Below are positions 7,605 to 16,889 of a stretch of DNA of 43,898 bases, piece after piece. The notes below the pieces were generated by a model that was not told the DNA's origin, made no database searches, and saw only the letters and a list, made by a program, of their open reading frames with translations. Source of the DNA: Sulfuricurvum sp. (GTDB lineage Bacteria; Campylobacterota; Campylobacteria; Campylobacterales; Sulfurimonadaceae); contig JAUXYP010000009.1 in the NCBI GenBank assembly GCA_030694265.1, positions 1-43,898 on the forward strand, given 5' to 3'. Positions within the stretch are counted from its first letter, which is position 1. The number at the start of each line of letters is the position of its first letter. The position numbers and the translations under genes were made by a program.

Positions 7605-8610
7605 AACTGAGGCTTCCTTTGGAATAGTTGGTGACGGTACCTTCAAAAAAGTTTGTTTTTTGATCGTTAAACTTACTAAAGTCATCGACCCATTTGATAG
7701 GATTGGCGACGTTGTAAAGGGGTTTAAGCCCTACCGCATGGAGGCGCACATCGGCCAAATATTGGATGTATTGCTCTACGATTTCATTGGTCAGACCTAA
7801 AATTTGACCTTGAGTAATGTATTTTCCCCAAGCACATTCGAGTTCTACCGCTTTTCGGAACATGTCGTACACCTCTTCGGTGAGTGCTTCAGTAAAGAGA
7901 TCAGGACGCTCGCGGCGAAGGGTGTTGATAATGTTCTGGAACAAGACGAGATGGGTCACTTCATCGCGCTGGATGAAGCGGATCATTTGTGCGCTTCCCA
8001 GCATCTTTCCTGAACGGGCAAGAGTATAGAGATAGGTGAAACCACTGTAAAAATAGATCCCCTCTAAAATTTGATTGGCAAAACAGGCTTTTACAAAAGC
8101 ACTTTCGCTCGGATCGTTTGCCAGTTCGTCATAGCGTGCGGCGATGGAATCATTTTTAGTTTTGAGCATCATATCTGTGCGCCACAACTGATAAATCTCT
8201 TCACTGTTTTGACTGATCGAATCGACCATAACGGCATAGCTTTGAGAGTGGAGTGCCTCTTCAAAACTTTGACGTACTAAAATGAGGTTGATCTCAGGGG
8301 CAGTAACGTAAGGGTTGATGTTGTCCATGAGATTGTTGGTTTGCAAGCTGTCCATAAAAATCAGCTGCGACAGCGCTTTATCGTACGCTGTTTTTTCCAT
8401 CTCGGTGAGGTATTTATAGTCAACCGCATCGCGGGTCATATCGACCTCTTTTGGAAACCACGTGTTGTTGAGCATCATTTCCCACAGATTATAGGCCCAT
8501 TGATATTTGATGTTGTTGAGCTCGAAGATACCGGTAGGATTGCCGCCGAAAATACGCCGATCATTGACATGCTCAGTTGATGATGGATTGTAAATTTTCT
8601 TGCGTTGCAT
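7591..8610 (-). CDS. nrdB: ribonucleotide reductase class Ia, beta subunit
   Basis: This 339-residue radical-generating subunit makes the tyrosyl radical used by NrdA to reduce ribonucleotides. All di-iron ligands are visible: Asp87 (MDSLQ), Glu118 and His121 (EALHSQSY), Glu183 (LEGIYFY), and Glu217 and His220 (RDEVTH). The radical Tyr125 is in place, so it is a normal Tyr-radical R2 rather than a Tyr-less variant. The C-terminal tail, rich in Ser, Phe and Asp, ends SLSFDDF and would dock to NrdA. nrdA is not in the window. It is the first gene of the operon with the nitrilase-family gene, pcm and two further methyltransferases. GGAG precedes the ATG. Confidence 0.96.
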   Translation of the reverse strand: MQRKKIYNPSSTEHVNDRRIFGGNPTGIFELNNIKYQWAYNLWEMMLNNTWFPKEVDMTRDAVDYKYLTEMEKTAYDKALSQLIFMDSLQTNNLMDNINPYVTAPEINLILVRQSFEEALHSQSYAVMVDSISQNSEEIYQLWRTDMMLKTKNDSIAARYDELANDPSESAFVKACFANQILEGIYFYSGFTYLYTLARSGKMLGSAQMIRFIQRDEVTHLVLFQNIINTLRRERPDLFTEALTEEVYDMFRKAVELECAWGKYITQGQILGLTNEIVEQYIQYLADVRLHAVGLKPLYNVANPIKWVDDFSKFNDQKTNFFEGTVTNYSKGSLSFDDF

Positions 8611-8655
8611 AGGGGCTCCAGAAGCTCTTTTAATATTAAGTTATTCTACAATAGA

Positions 8656-8661
8656 TATAAT
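8656..8661 (+). promoter_or_regulatory. -10 element for the AsmA/DUF748 gene
   Basis: TATAAT lies 27 bases before the ATG at 8689 in the 78-base spacer divergent from nrdB. No clear -35 is visible, which is usual for Campylobacterota promoters. GAGGGATT before the ATG is the ribosome binding site. Confidence 0.5.
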
Positions 8662-8688
8662 TAATACATCGCACTAAAAAGAGGGATT

Positions 8689-11600
8689 ATGAAAAAATTA
8701 TGGCTACTCAAAGCAGTTGCAGGAATATTCGTAACATATGGAATTATTGGTTTTTTTGGAGTCCCTTACGTACTCAAGAACATTGCCCCACAAAAGGTAT
8801 TGAATGTAACAAAAGGGGGTGTTTTTTCTGTTGAGTCGGCCTCTTTTAATCCGTTTACGTTTTATCTTCAGCTGCATGATATGGCGTTTAAAACACCTCA
8901 AAAAAGTGATTTCATTCGGATTGATTCTGTGGCGATCAACTTCAATCCGTTGGAGTACCTGTGGAAATTCACATGGGTGATCAAGGACATTCGTATTGAA
9001 AAACCTCAGATCATACTCCATAAAAGTGCTCAGGGCGAGATGAATTTTGGATGGCTGAGTACTCTTGGTTCAGATGAGAACAAAACAACTGATGAGTCTA
9101 AGCCTTTGGCGCTTTTACTGAGTAATTTTACCCTCAAGGAAGGGAATATTGATTTCACGGATGAGAGCGAGGGGAAACATTTCCATCAAGGAATTGATTC
9201 GATTGGATTTCATCTGGAAAATATTGATTTGAGGGATGTTTCGAACACAAAAGGGATGATGCGGTTGTACGCAACCATCAATGAGGGAGGATTTGTCGAT
9301 CTGCGAGGCAAAATTGACCGTCTAAAACCATTTGAGATCAAGGGAAGCGTGGTGTTTAATTCGGGGAAACTCTATACCCCATGGCGTTATTTTAAAGATA
9401 AATTACCGATTGAAGTCGCCGATGGTACGGCGAGTTTCGGATTTAATTATGAGATGAATACGGATGATATCAATACAACCAAGCTGACGCAACTCCATGC
9501 GCAGTTGAATCGTTTACGCGTTATCCCAAAAGGTCAGCAGCAGAAATTATTGGACGTTGAGAATCTTAAACTTTCTAACGCCACTGTATGGCCGATGCGT
9601 AAAGTATTAGAAGCAAATGCAGTGAAGCTTGATGGGCTTACTGTTAATGCCTCACGCAGCAAAGAGGGAGTGATTGACTGGGTTGATTACCTTGATCAAA
9701 TCAAGAAAGCCTTTCCTGAAGAGGAGAACGAAACCAAAATTCCGTGGACGGTGATGATCAAAGAAGTTGGATTGGAAAATATAGCAATGGGGTGGACCGA
9801 TTATGCTCCGATTGCCCCCTATAGGGCCAGTATCGGAGGTATAAACATTCATAGTCAGAATTTCAGCAGCGATCCTAAAAAGCGTATAAATGTTGCACTG
9901 CATTGCGGAACTTTAGAAATTAATCGACTGGGAGAGAGCAGAATAATCGGCGGTTTTGAAAGTTTTGATGCAGATGGTATTGTTGTAAGTCTTGATGCAA
10001 AACGCGCCAATATTCAGACGCTGGCCATTGCCGGAATGAACGCTTCGCTTAAACGGCTAAAAAATGGGACGATGGATGTTGGGCAACTGCTGTATGCTTC
10101 TGGGAAAAAAGCTGAAGAAACACAAAACATACCTTGGTCTTATACAGTTGATCAGATTGAATTGAGTAAAACCAAAGCAGATTTTATTGATGAAGTACCA
10201 GAGCATAGGGTGCAGGCAGAGATTGATGATCTTTGGCTGAGCATCAATGGATTTTCAAGTGACCAGCAAAAAAGCATAAATATCGAAAGTACCGGAAGAA
10301 TCAATCAAAAATCGACGATAAAATTTCACGGGCAACTGACGCGTAAAGCACTTAAAAGCAAAGGGGAATTTGAGGTTAATCATTTCTCTTTGCCCCTCAT
10401 TGATCCGTATATTGAGTCGAGCACGTATGCGGCATTGCGCCGAGGGGATTTAACGCTGAGGGGAGAGTATTCTTATACTCCATTAAAGACCTCGGTACGG
10501 GGAACGATAGGGTTGAGCGATTGGGTAGTTGAAGATCGAAGAGACAGTTCGGTATTGCTGGGATGGAGTCGTATCGGCGTAACCCCATTTGTTTATACCT
10601 ATCCTGATAATCGGCTCAAGATCAATCAGCTGAGCGTGAACGGACTCTACACGAATGCGCTCGTCGATCGCAATAAAATATTAAATTATTCGACATTGAG
10701 TAAGGCACAAAAGAGGGATGGAAATGCTACCAAAAGCAATCCGCATCCTTTTGGTATTGATGTTGTTAAGCTCGCCATTGCAAACAGCAGCGCGACGTTT
10801 AGTGATCTCTCTTTACCCCTGCCGTTTAAAACGTATATCCATGATCTGAAAGGAGAAGTGTTAGGGATATCAACTACCAAGGATGTTACGACATTTGTCC
10901 GTTTAAAGGGGGGCGTGGATCAGTACGGATTGGCCAAAATCGATGGCTCGCTTAACACTAATGCGCCCAAATCATTTACGGATATGAGGGTGGTTTTTGA
11001 GAATCTGGAATTGAAACAATACACTCCTTATTCACTTCAGTTTTTAGGATACAAAATAGCCAATGGAAAGCTGTTCTTGGATTTGGGTTACAAGATCAAT
11101 GCGGGTAAGCTGGATGGGAAAAACCAAGTCATCATCAAGCAAATCGAACTGGGTGAAGAGAAAGCAGGAGGGTCACCGTGGCCGATGCGGCTTGTAGTCG
11201 CATTGCTTGAAGACGGTGAGGGAATTATCGACATCGATCTGCCAGTGCAGGGGGATGTGAACAGCCCTGACTTCAAATACGGAAAAGTGGTATGGCAGGT
11301 GATTGGAAACTTATTGACGAAAGCGGTAACCGCTCCGTTCAAACTTTTGGGCTCTTTGATGGGGATATCATCGGATGACGATTCTCTTTCGAGTGTTTTA
11401 TTTGAACCGGGTGAAGATGAATTATCTCCTCCAATGCAAGAGCAACTGGATAAATTGGCGGCTGTTATGGTGAAGCGTCCAAAGCTTATATTAAAAGTGC
11501 ATGGTACCTGGGCGGCAAAAGAGGATGATAAAGCGTTGAGAATCAAAAAACTCATACGTATGGTGGTTGGAGAAGGTATAAAAGAGAAAATTGACTCAAC

Positions 11601-11937
11601 GGATGCAATGAGTCTGGAAATGCTTGAAAAAACAGCAAAAAAATCTATGGGTTCATCTGAGGTGAAAAGCATACGCTCTGCAATGGAAGAACAATATCCA
11701 CAGGAAGCCCAATTTGTTCGGCACTATACGGCAGCGCTTATAGATCGCCTCATAGCGTTGCAAGTGATTACTTCCTCTGAACTTGGGGCACTGGCCAGTG
11801 CCCGCGCCAATACAGTGGTTGAGTACCTGCGAAAGAACCCTGCCCTGGGCAATCGGGTCAGTGTATCGCAAAGCGAAAAAGCAAGTTCGGATTCCAAAGA
11901 AAACGTTCCTTCTCGCTTGGAAGTAACGGTGAAATAG
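8689..11937 (+). CDS. large AsmA-like/DUF748 envelope protein with OmpA-like C-terminal remnant
   Basis: This 1082-residue protein starts with one hydrophobic segment (about 4-26) and continues as a long beta-rich periplasmic region. Repeated units such as FTLKEGNIDFTDES and DIRIEKPQIILHKS are typical of DUF748 within the AsmA/YhdP/TamB superfamily, which is thought to bridge inner and outer membranes and move lipids. The last ~180 residues start FEPGEDELSPPMQEQLDKLA and end with ASARANTVVEYLRKNPAL and RLEVTVK. These match the opening and closing strands of an OmpA-like peptidoglycan-binding domain, with a long alpha-helical insert between. The gene is monocistronic and divergent from nrdB. 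Function is inferred from family only. Confidence 0.85.
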   Translation: MKKLWLLKAVAGIFVTYGIIGFFGVPYVLKNIAPQKVLNVTKGGVFSVESASFNPFTFYLQLHDMAFKTPQKSDFIRIDSVAINFNPLEYLWKFTWVIKDIRIEKPQIILHKSAQGEMNFGWLSTLGSDENKTTDESKPLALLLSNFTLKEGNIDFTDESEGKHFHQGIDSIGFHLENIDLRDVSNTKGMMRLYATINEGGFVDLRGKIDRLKPFEIKGSVVFNSGKLYTPWRYFKDKLPIEVADGTASFGFNYEMNTDDINTTKLTQLHAQLNRLRVIPKGQQQKLLDVENLKLSNATVWPMRKVLEANAVKLDGLTVNASRSKEGVIDWVDYLDQIKKAFPEEENETKIPWTVMIKEVGLENIAMGWTDYAPIAPYRASIGGINIHSQNFSSDPKKRINVALHCGTLEINRLGESRIIGGFESFDADGIVVSLDAKRANIQTLAIAGMNASLKRLKNGTMDVGQLLYASGKKAEETQNIPWSYTVDQIELSKTKADFIDEVPEHRVQAEIDDLWLSINGFSSDQQKSINIESTGRINQKSTIKFHGQLTRKALKSKGEFEVNHFSLPLIDPYIESSTYAALRRGDLTLRGEYSYTPLKTSVRGTIGLSDWVVEDRRDSSVLLGWSRIGVTPFVYTYPDNRLKINQLSVNGLYTNALVDRNKILNYSTLSKAQKRDGNATKSNPHPFGIDVVKLAIANSSATFSDLSLPLPFKTYIHDLKGEVLGISTTKDVTTFVRLKGGVDQYGLAKIDGSLNTNAPKSFTDMRVVFENLELKQYTPYSLQFLGYKIANGKLFLDLGYKINAGKLDGKNQVIIKQIELGEEKAGGSPWPMRLVVALLEDGEGIIDIDLPVQGDVNSPDFKYGKVVWQVIGNLLTKAVTAPFKLLGSLMGISSDDDSLSSVLFEPGEDELSPPMQEQLDKLAAVMVKRPKLILKVHGTWAAKEDDKALRIKKLIRMVVGEGIKEKIDSTDAMSLEMLEKTAKKSMGSSEVKSIRSAMEEQYPQEAQFVRHYTAALIDRLIALQVITSSELGALASARANTVVEYLRKNPALGNRVSVSQSEKASSDSKENVPSRLEVTVK

Positions 11938-11956
11938 GCTGTTAATAAATTTTCAC

Positions 11957-11962
11957 TATAAT
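11957..11962 (+). promoter_or_regulatory. -10 element for the YeiH-family gene
   Basis: TATAAT lies 31 bases before the ATG at 11994, in a 56-base spacer after the DUF748 gene. AGAAGGG forms the ribosome binding site. No good -35 hexamer is seen. Confidence 0.45.
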
Positions 11963-11993
11963 GCAATTTTAATTCATTATAAGAAGGGTTAGT

Positions 11994-13094
11994 ATGCCAT
12001 TTTCACCTCAAAAGCGTGCGGGAACCTTAAATGGAATCCTGTTTGTCGCTATTTTTGCCGCTGCGGCAACGATGATTGCCGATTTAGCGGTCATTAAAAA
12101 CCTAGGAATCTCACCATTGGTTGTGGGGATTGTGCTGGGTATTTTTTATGCCAATACACTGCATAATAAGTTTCCTTCAGCTTGGGAGAGCGGTATTACC
12201 TTTTCAGGTAAAAAGATTTTACGTTTTGCGATCGTCTTTTACGGTTTCCGTATCACTTTTCAGCAAATTGCTGAGGTTGGAATGCAAGGATTTATGGTTT
12301 CCCTTTTGGTTCTCTCTTCAACAATGATTATTGGTATTTGGTTGGGAACAAAGGTCTTTAAAATGGATCGTGATACGTCGATTTTGACAGCTTCGGGTGC
12401 ATCTGTGTGTGGTGCTGCAGCAGTTCTAGCGACTGAGCCCGTATTAAAAGCGGAAGAGCATAAAACGGCTGTAGCGGTTTCGATGGTTGTTTTATTTGGT
12501 ACGATTTCGATGTTTTTATATCCGGTCCTTTATGCTACGATCATTGAACCCTCTTCGGGATTTTTGCATATGAGCCCTTCAACATTTGGGATGTATGTAG
12601 GTGGTACGATACATGAAGTAGCGCAAGTGGTTGCAGTACCTGCATCGATACCTGGGGCTGGTGTAGATATGGCTAATACAGCCGTTATTGTTAAAATGAC
12701 ACGCGTTATTATGATTGCACCAATGCTCATTGTTTTGGGTCTTGTTTTAAGTGCACTGGCAAAAAGTTCAGGGGGGGAGGGTTCAAAAGTCAAATTGGTC
12801 ATCCCTTGGTTTGCCGTGTACTTTATAGGTATGGCAGGGGTTAATTCACTTATTCATAATTACACAACAACGGCGCCAGAAGATATGGCAACGATTATTA
12901 CCGGAGTAATTGGGAACATCAATATGATTGATACCTTTTTATTGACAATGGCCATGACAGCATTGGGTATGGGAACACGTTTTGCAAAGTTTAAAGGACT
13001 GGGCCTTGCACCTCTTTATACGGCGGGCTCTATGTTTATTTGGCTCGTTGTCGGTGGCTTTGTCATCACGCAATGGGTGGTAGCAACTTTTTAA
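11994..13094 (+). CDS. YeiH/UPF0324 family membrane transporter (putative sulfate exporter)
   Basis: This 366-residue inner-membrane protein has about ten hydrophobic segments. Conserved YeiH family stretches are LGISPLVVGIVLGIFYANTL near the N-terminus, GKKILRFAIVFYGFRITFQQI, SGASVCGAAAVLATEPVLK and the YVGGTIHEVAQVVAV block. Members are annotated as putative sulfate or sulfonate-linked exporters; direct evidence for the substrate is thin. In a sulfur-oxidising Campylobacterota, sulfate export would fit, but that is inference. It ends exactly where the convergent comM stop codon starts, leaving no room for a separate terminator. Confidence 0.88.
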   Translation: MPFSPQKRAGTLNGILFVAIFAAAATMIADLAVIKNLGISPLVVGIVLGIFYANTLHNKFPSAWESGITFSGKKILRFAIVFYGFRITFQQIAEVGMQGFMVSLLVLSSTMIIGIWLGTKVFKMDRDTSILTASGASVCGAAAVLATEPVLKAEEHKTAVAVSMVVLFGTISMFLYPVLYATIIEPSSGFLHMSPSTFGMYVGGTIHEVAQVVAVPASIPGAGVDMANTAVIVKMTRVIMIAPMLIVLGLVLSALAKSSGGEGSKVKLVIPWFAVYFIGMAGVNSLIHNYTTTAPEDMATIITGVIGNINMIDTFLLTMAMTALGMGTRFAKFKGLGLAPLYTAGSMFIWLVVGGFVITQWVVATF

Positions 13095-14600
13095 CTACCG
13101 TTTTCGATAACTGAGCGCCTCTAGGAGGTGCTCTTTTTCAATAGCTTCTTCTCCTTCTATATCAGCGACAGTACGGGCTACTTTCAGAACTCTTGAGACC
13201 GCGCGAAACGAGAGGGAAAAGCGTCCGATTGCCTGATCCATTGTTTTTTTGCCTTCATCATTGAGTACACAATATTTTTCCAATTCGCTATCGCTCAAGG
13301 ATCCGTTAAGTGTTTTTTGTCCCCGTTTTTTTTGGCGTGAGAAAGCCTCTCGCACTTTTACATGAAATTGGTACGAGGTATAGGAACTTTTATCTTCCGC
13401 AGAGGTAGGATGCATTTGAACGTACAAATCAATTCGATCGAGAAAAGGATCAGAGAGACGTGAACGATAGCGGTTCATTTCCAAGTCGGTACAGCGACAA
13501 GCGATGTTTTTACTGAAAAGATTACCGCAGGGACACGGATTCATCGCGGCAACAAAGAGAAAATTGGCATCATAAGTGACTTTGGCATTTACGCGTGAGA
13601 TGCGAATATGTCTGTCTTCCATTGGTTCTCGTAACGCTTCAAGGATATTTTTAGAAAAATGGGGAAGTTCATCGAAAAATAAAATACCATTATGAGCCAA
13701 TCCTACTTCTCCAATTTGGGCCTTGTGGCTTCCGCCACCGAAGATACTCGCCCCGGTACTGGTATGGTGGGGTGATCGAAAAGGGCGTAGAGGGGTAAAA
13801 GAGGGCTCTTTACCTTCTAATATTTCCAACTTGGCACAATCCAGCATCTCATTGTTATTGAGAGGAGGGAGGATATGTTGCAAGCGCTTTGCTATCATTG
13901 ATTTTCCTGATCCGGGGGAACCTTCCAGCAGGAGGTTATGCATCCCTGCCGCACTGATAAGTGCAGCCCGTTTGGCATGCTCTTGCCCTTTAATGTCTTT
14001 GAAATCCAAAGGATAGTCTTCATGGTGGTAATAGGGCTGTTCATTATGCATGGTTGAAGGAAATTCAAAAGAGGTGGATTGTGCATGAGGGATCGTTTCT
14101 TTGGTCTGCAGCAGCTGTAAGGTCTCGGTCAGGGTGGATACGCCGTAAAAAGAGATGTTGGGTATCTTTGAGAGCTTATTGAGGCTTTTATGGGGGACAA
14201 TCGCTTTGGTAATCGCCCCTTTGTTGGCGAGGGAGAGGATGATAGGGTAGAGAAGCGTGTTTTCGGTTACGGAACCATCCAATCCAAGTTCCCCAAAGAC
14301 GTGCCATTCATCAAGTTGAATATCATTATTCCCTAAGGCAATGAGAACGGCAATGGCAAGATCAAAATGGGACCCTTCTTTACGCAAATCACTGGGGGCC
14401 AGATTGACGGTCAGCCGTTTTGGCGGAAAGGTGAATTCGTTGCTTAAAAGGGCCGATTTTACCCGTTCTTTTGATTCTGTAATAGCGGTATTGACCATTC
14501 CGACAATGCTAAACGCCGGAAGTCCCTTGGTAGCCGTAAACTGAACTTCTACGGTTTTGGCGTCAATCCCCTCTAGCGTTGCGCATAGTAGTTGTTTCAT
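13095..14600 (-). CDS. comM: ComM/YifB family AAA+ ATPase (Mg-chelatase-like)
   Basis: A 501-residue AAA+ protein. An N-terminal Lon-substrate-like domain (about 1-170) is followed by the Mg-chelatase type ATPase with Walker A LLEGSPGSGKSM near residue 225 and the NGILFFDELPHF Walker B. A cysteine cluster, NPCPCGN plus CRC, lies after it, and the Mg_chelatase C-terminal domain ends the protein. ComM is a hexameric branch-migration helicase that helps integrate DNA during natural transformation in Vibrio and Haemophilus. This is not chlorophyll biosynthesis. AGGG precedes the ATG, and a TACAAT-like -10 lies in the upstream spacer. The competence role fits the secretin/prepilin operon in this window, although the two are 10 kb apart. 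Confidence 0.92.
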   Translation of the reverse strand: MKQLLCATLEGIDAKTVEVQFTATKGLPAFSIVGMVNTAITESKERVKSALLSNEFTFPPKRLTVNLAPSDLRKEGSHFDLAIAVLIALGNNDIQLDEWHVFGELGLDGSVTENTLLYPIILSLANKGAITKAIVPHKSLNKLSKIPNISFYGVSTLTETLQLLQTKETIPHAQSTSFEFPSTMHNEQPYYHHEDYPLDFKDIKGQEHAKRAALISAAGMHNLLLEGSPGSGKSMIAKRLQHILPPLNNNEMLDCAKLEILEGKEPSFTPLRPFRSPHHTSTGASIFGGGSHKAQIGEVGLAHNGILFFDELPHFSKNILEALREPMEDRHIRISRVNAKVTYDANFLFVAAMNPCPCGNLFSKNIACRCTDLEMNRYRSRLSDPFLDRIDLYVQMHPTSAEDKSSYTSYQFHVKVREAFSRQKKRGQKTLNGSLSDSELEKYCVLNDEGKKTMDQAIGRFSLSFRAVSRVLKVARTVADIEGEEAIEKEHLLEALSYRKR

Positions 14601-14656
14601 TTTGTGCTACCCTGTTTTTTAGGATAATTGTAGCTTAGGGAAGAGGTAGAGGATTA

Positions 14657-14679
14657 AATATTGCAGCTTGCAATATTTT
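14657..14679 (-). terminator. terminator-like hairpin after def
   Basis: A perfect 10-bp stem, AAATATTGCA / TGCAATATTT, with a GCT loop lies in the 87-base spacer between def and comM. On the minus strand the stem runs into a short T/A tract; on the plus strand it is followed by TT. It most likely ends the tig-clpP-def transcript before comM. The stem is AT-rich, so strength is uncertain. Confidence 0.5.
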
Positions 14680-14687
14680 TGTGAAGG

Positions 14688-15203
14688 TTACTTTTTTTCT
14701 TTGAGTACTTTTTTGTGTTCTTTTTCAAACTTTTTACGCCGACTGTAGGAAAGGTGATCAATGAAAAGTTTCCCATCCAAATGGTCCATCTCATGCTGTA
14801 TGGCAATAGAGAGAAGGTCATCTGCTTGTAGGGTACACTCCACTCCATGACGGTCATGGTAATGCAAGGTAAGCGATTCATAGCGTTCAATGTCTTCGTA
14901 AAATCCAGGCACACTTAGGCACCCTTCTTGATAGGTTGCTTTACCGCTTGTGTTCACAATACGCGGATTAATAATTTCTAATATATTGGTTGGCGATTGA
15001 TTGCCCTCTTCGTCAGGAATACACAAGATGAGTGCTCTGATGGGCATTGCTACTTGAATGGCTGCTAATCCTATTCCATTATTGTTCATCATAGTTTCAT
15101 ACATATTATCAAGAAACGTATGTAATTGTTCATCAAACATTGCAACATCAGCAGAAAGGGTCTTGAGAAGTTTATTGGGGTAAGTAATAATTGGAAGCAG
15201 CAT
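14688..15203 (-). CDS. def: peptide deformylase
   Basis: This 171-residue metalloenzyme removes the formyl group from nascent protein N-termini. All three family motifs are present: GIGLAAIQV (GxGxAAxQ), EGCLSVPG (metal-ligand Cys) and QHEMDHLDG (HExxH with two His ligands). The lysine-rich tail RRKKFEKEHKKVLKEKK is typical of epsilonproteobacterial Def. It follows the GGDEF-like gene with an 11-base spacer in the tig-clpP operon, which groups three functions acting on new or misfolded proteins. Confidence 0.96.
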   Translation of the reverse strand: MLLPIITYPNKLLKTLSADVAMFDEQLHTFLDNMYETMMNNNGIGLAAIQVAMPIRALILCIPDEEGNQSPTNILEIINPRIVNTSGKATYQEGCLSVPGFYEDIERYESLTLHYHDRHGVECTLQADDLLSIAIQHEMDHLDGKLFIDHLSYSRRKKFEKEHKKVLKEKK

Positions 15204-15214
15204 GAAAACTCTTA

Positions 15215-16273
15215 TTAATCGTTACAAACAACATAATGAAGTTTCTTTTCATCGTTGGATGAGTGCATAGCATCGAGAGTTCCTACGAGAATTTCTTCCG
15301 TAGAGCGGGATGGATTTAATTCCGAAATACCGATAGCTATTTTCAATTGTATTTCTTGATCCCCGAGAAAAAAGTTCGTGGAAGAGACCAATTCATAAAG
15401 ACGATCTGCTGCCCGTTTGGCACTCTCTGTATCGGTATGTTTAAGAAGCATGGAAAATATTCCCTCACCGTAATGCGCGACAATATCACTTCTTCGAGAA
15501 GTTTTGAGCAGTAAACGTGCAACGGTACGAACCATAAGTCCTTTAGCCTTTTCGCTGTTGATAAGGGCAATAGTCGCGGTTGAAAGCTGTACCATTATGA
15601 GTGAGCTTTTATGGTGAAACTCTTCGATGAGATTGGATTCTTGTGTTAATTTATTGAGAAGATGGCGTTTATTGTACACTCCATATTGGTTGTCAAAAAT
15701 TGTTTCATTTTCTACTTGTTTGACAATCGTTGCCGTTTCACTATAGAGACCTTTCATATGCGTAACTTGCTTATTGAGAATGCCGCTTAATTTACTTACA
15801 TCATTCGTGAGGGAAGCCAATACGTGCTCTGCCGCGCCAGTGGAAGGAATATTCTTGATTTCTTCTTGCCGTTTCTCGAGAATTTTTTCCATAAGGGTCA
15901 TATTTTTATAGAGGGTCGCACTTAATTGCAAGATACTTTTGACGGATGAAAAGCCTTGCTTGAGCGTTTTTTCCAGTTCAAGATTTTGTTCATCTTCATT
16001 GTTATCTTCCAGTTCTAAAATTGAACCAATCTGGCGACGAAGGCTTTCGCTTTTTTCTTCCAAAATACGATCAAAATAGAGGGAGAAATTATTGGGCGTA
16101 GGGGGAAGATTATCGGAGATAAGCGCATTTAAAACTTCTTTGGAAAAAATTTCCAAATCACTAGTAGGATCGCTTAGCGAACCGACATGGAGTGCTCCCG
16201 CTTGGATCGATTGACCACCTGCAACACGTGATGCTGCGTTACGAGGATATGATTCTACTGGGGTAGCTTCCAT
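15215..16273 (-). CDS. degenerate GGDEF-domain protein
   Basis: This 352-residue soluble protein has an N-terminal helical domain (SKEVLNALISDNLPPTPNNFSLYFDRIL, 44-71, seen in two pieces here: SKEVLNALISDN and LPPTPNNFSLYF), a coiled-coil-prone middle (about 75-190) and a C-terminal GGDEF fold (about 192-350). The fold is recognisable from QYGVYNKRHLL (canonical D-x-LTGL-x-NRR region) and HYGEGIFSMLL. The active-site loop reads GEGIF (269-273) instead of GGDEF, so the metal- and GTP-binding acids are lost and diguanylate cyclase activity is unlikely. It may bind GTP or c-di-GMP, or act through protein contacts. It sits between clpP and def, where Campylobacter jejuni, as I recall, has no such gene. 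Confidence 0.82.
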   Translation of the reverse strand: MEATPVESYPRNAASRVAGGQSIQAGALHVGSLSDPTSDLEIFSKEVLNALISDNLPPTPNNFSLYFDRILEEKSESLRRQIGSILELEDNNEDEQNLELEKTLKQGFSSVKSILQLSATLYKNMTLMEKILEKRQEEIKNIPSTGAAEHVLASLTNDVSKLSGILNKQVTHMKGLYSETATIVKQVENETIFDNQYGVYNKRHLLNKLTQESNLIEEFHHKSSLIMVQLSTATIALINSEKAKGLMVRTVARLLLKTSRRSDIVAHYGEGIFSMLLKHTDTESAKRAADRLYELVSSTNFFLGDQEIQLKIAIGISELNPSRSTEEILVGTLDAMHSSNDEKKLHYVVCND

Positions 16274-16287
16274 GTTTTTCTACCTTC

Positions 16288-16884
16288 TTATTTTTCTTCT
16301 TTTTCTTTTTGAAGAAGCACTTCGTCAATGATACCATATTCGACGCCTTCTGCGGCTGACATAAAGTTATCACGATCGGTGTCTTTTTCAAGTTTTTTAA
16401 CGCTTTGTCCACAGTTTTTTGCTAAAATCTCATTGAGCTCGGCTTTCATGCGCAAAATTTCTTTGGCTTGAATCTCGATATCAGTAGCTTGCCCTTGTGC
16501 ACCGCCTAGAGGCTGGTGTATCATGATACGTGCATGTGGCAGAGCATAACGTTTGCCCTTCGCGCCAGAACTTAACAAAAATGCTCCCATGGATGCCGCT
16601 TGACCGATACAGATGGTACAAACATCGGGACGAATGTAGTTCATCGTATCGTAAATCGCCATTCCAGAGGTAATCACACCACCCGGAGAGTTGATGTAGA
16701 AATAGATGTCTTTTTGTGGATCTTCGGCTTCTAAAAAGAGAAGCTGTGCTACGATTGATGATGCTACGGGGTCATTTACCTCGCCGCTTAGCATGATGAT
16801 ACGGTCTTTTAAGAGACGTGAATAAATATCATACGAGCGCTCACCGCGACCCGTTTTTTCAATAACGTAAGGAATGTAGCTCAT
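16288..16884 (-). CDS. clpP: ATP-dependent Clp protease proteolytic subunit
   Basis: This 198-residue serine protease has the full catalytic triad: Ser98 in [11 protein letters not shown], His123 in MIHQPLGG and Asp172 in the DTDRD stretch. It forms the tetradecameric barrel that degrades substrates fed by ClpA or ClpX; neither chaperone is in the window. It follows tig by five bases and precedes the degenerate GGDEF gene by 14, so tig, clpP, the GGDEF-like gene and def form one operon. Confidence 0.97.
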   Translation of the reverse strand: MSYIPYVIEKTGRGERSYDIYSRLLKDRIIMLSGEVNDPVASSIVAQLLFLEAEDPQKDIYFYINSPGGVITSGMAIYDTMNYIRPDVCTICIGQAASMGAFLLSSGAKGKRYALPHARIMIHQPLGGAQGQATDIEIQAKEILRMKAELNEILAKNCGQSVKKLEKDTDRDNFMSAAEGVEYGIIDEVLLQKEKEEK

Positions 16885-16889
16885 CGTGT

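Noticed and set aside
11088..11672. Long antisense ORF (194 aa) inside the DUF748 gene
   Set aside because: Ser/Pro-rich low-quality translation, no ribosome binding site, and the sense frame encodes a continuous DUF748 protein.
13095..14600. Mg-chelatase for chlorophyll synthesis
   Set aside because: The Lon-like N-terminal domain and overall layout are those of ComM/YifB, and no tetrapyrrole genes are nearby.
14657..14679. AT-rich hairpin as the end of a mobile element
   Set aside because: No transposase, no second copy and no target duplication; its place after def fits a terminator.
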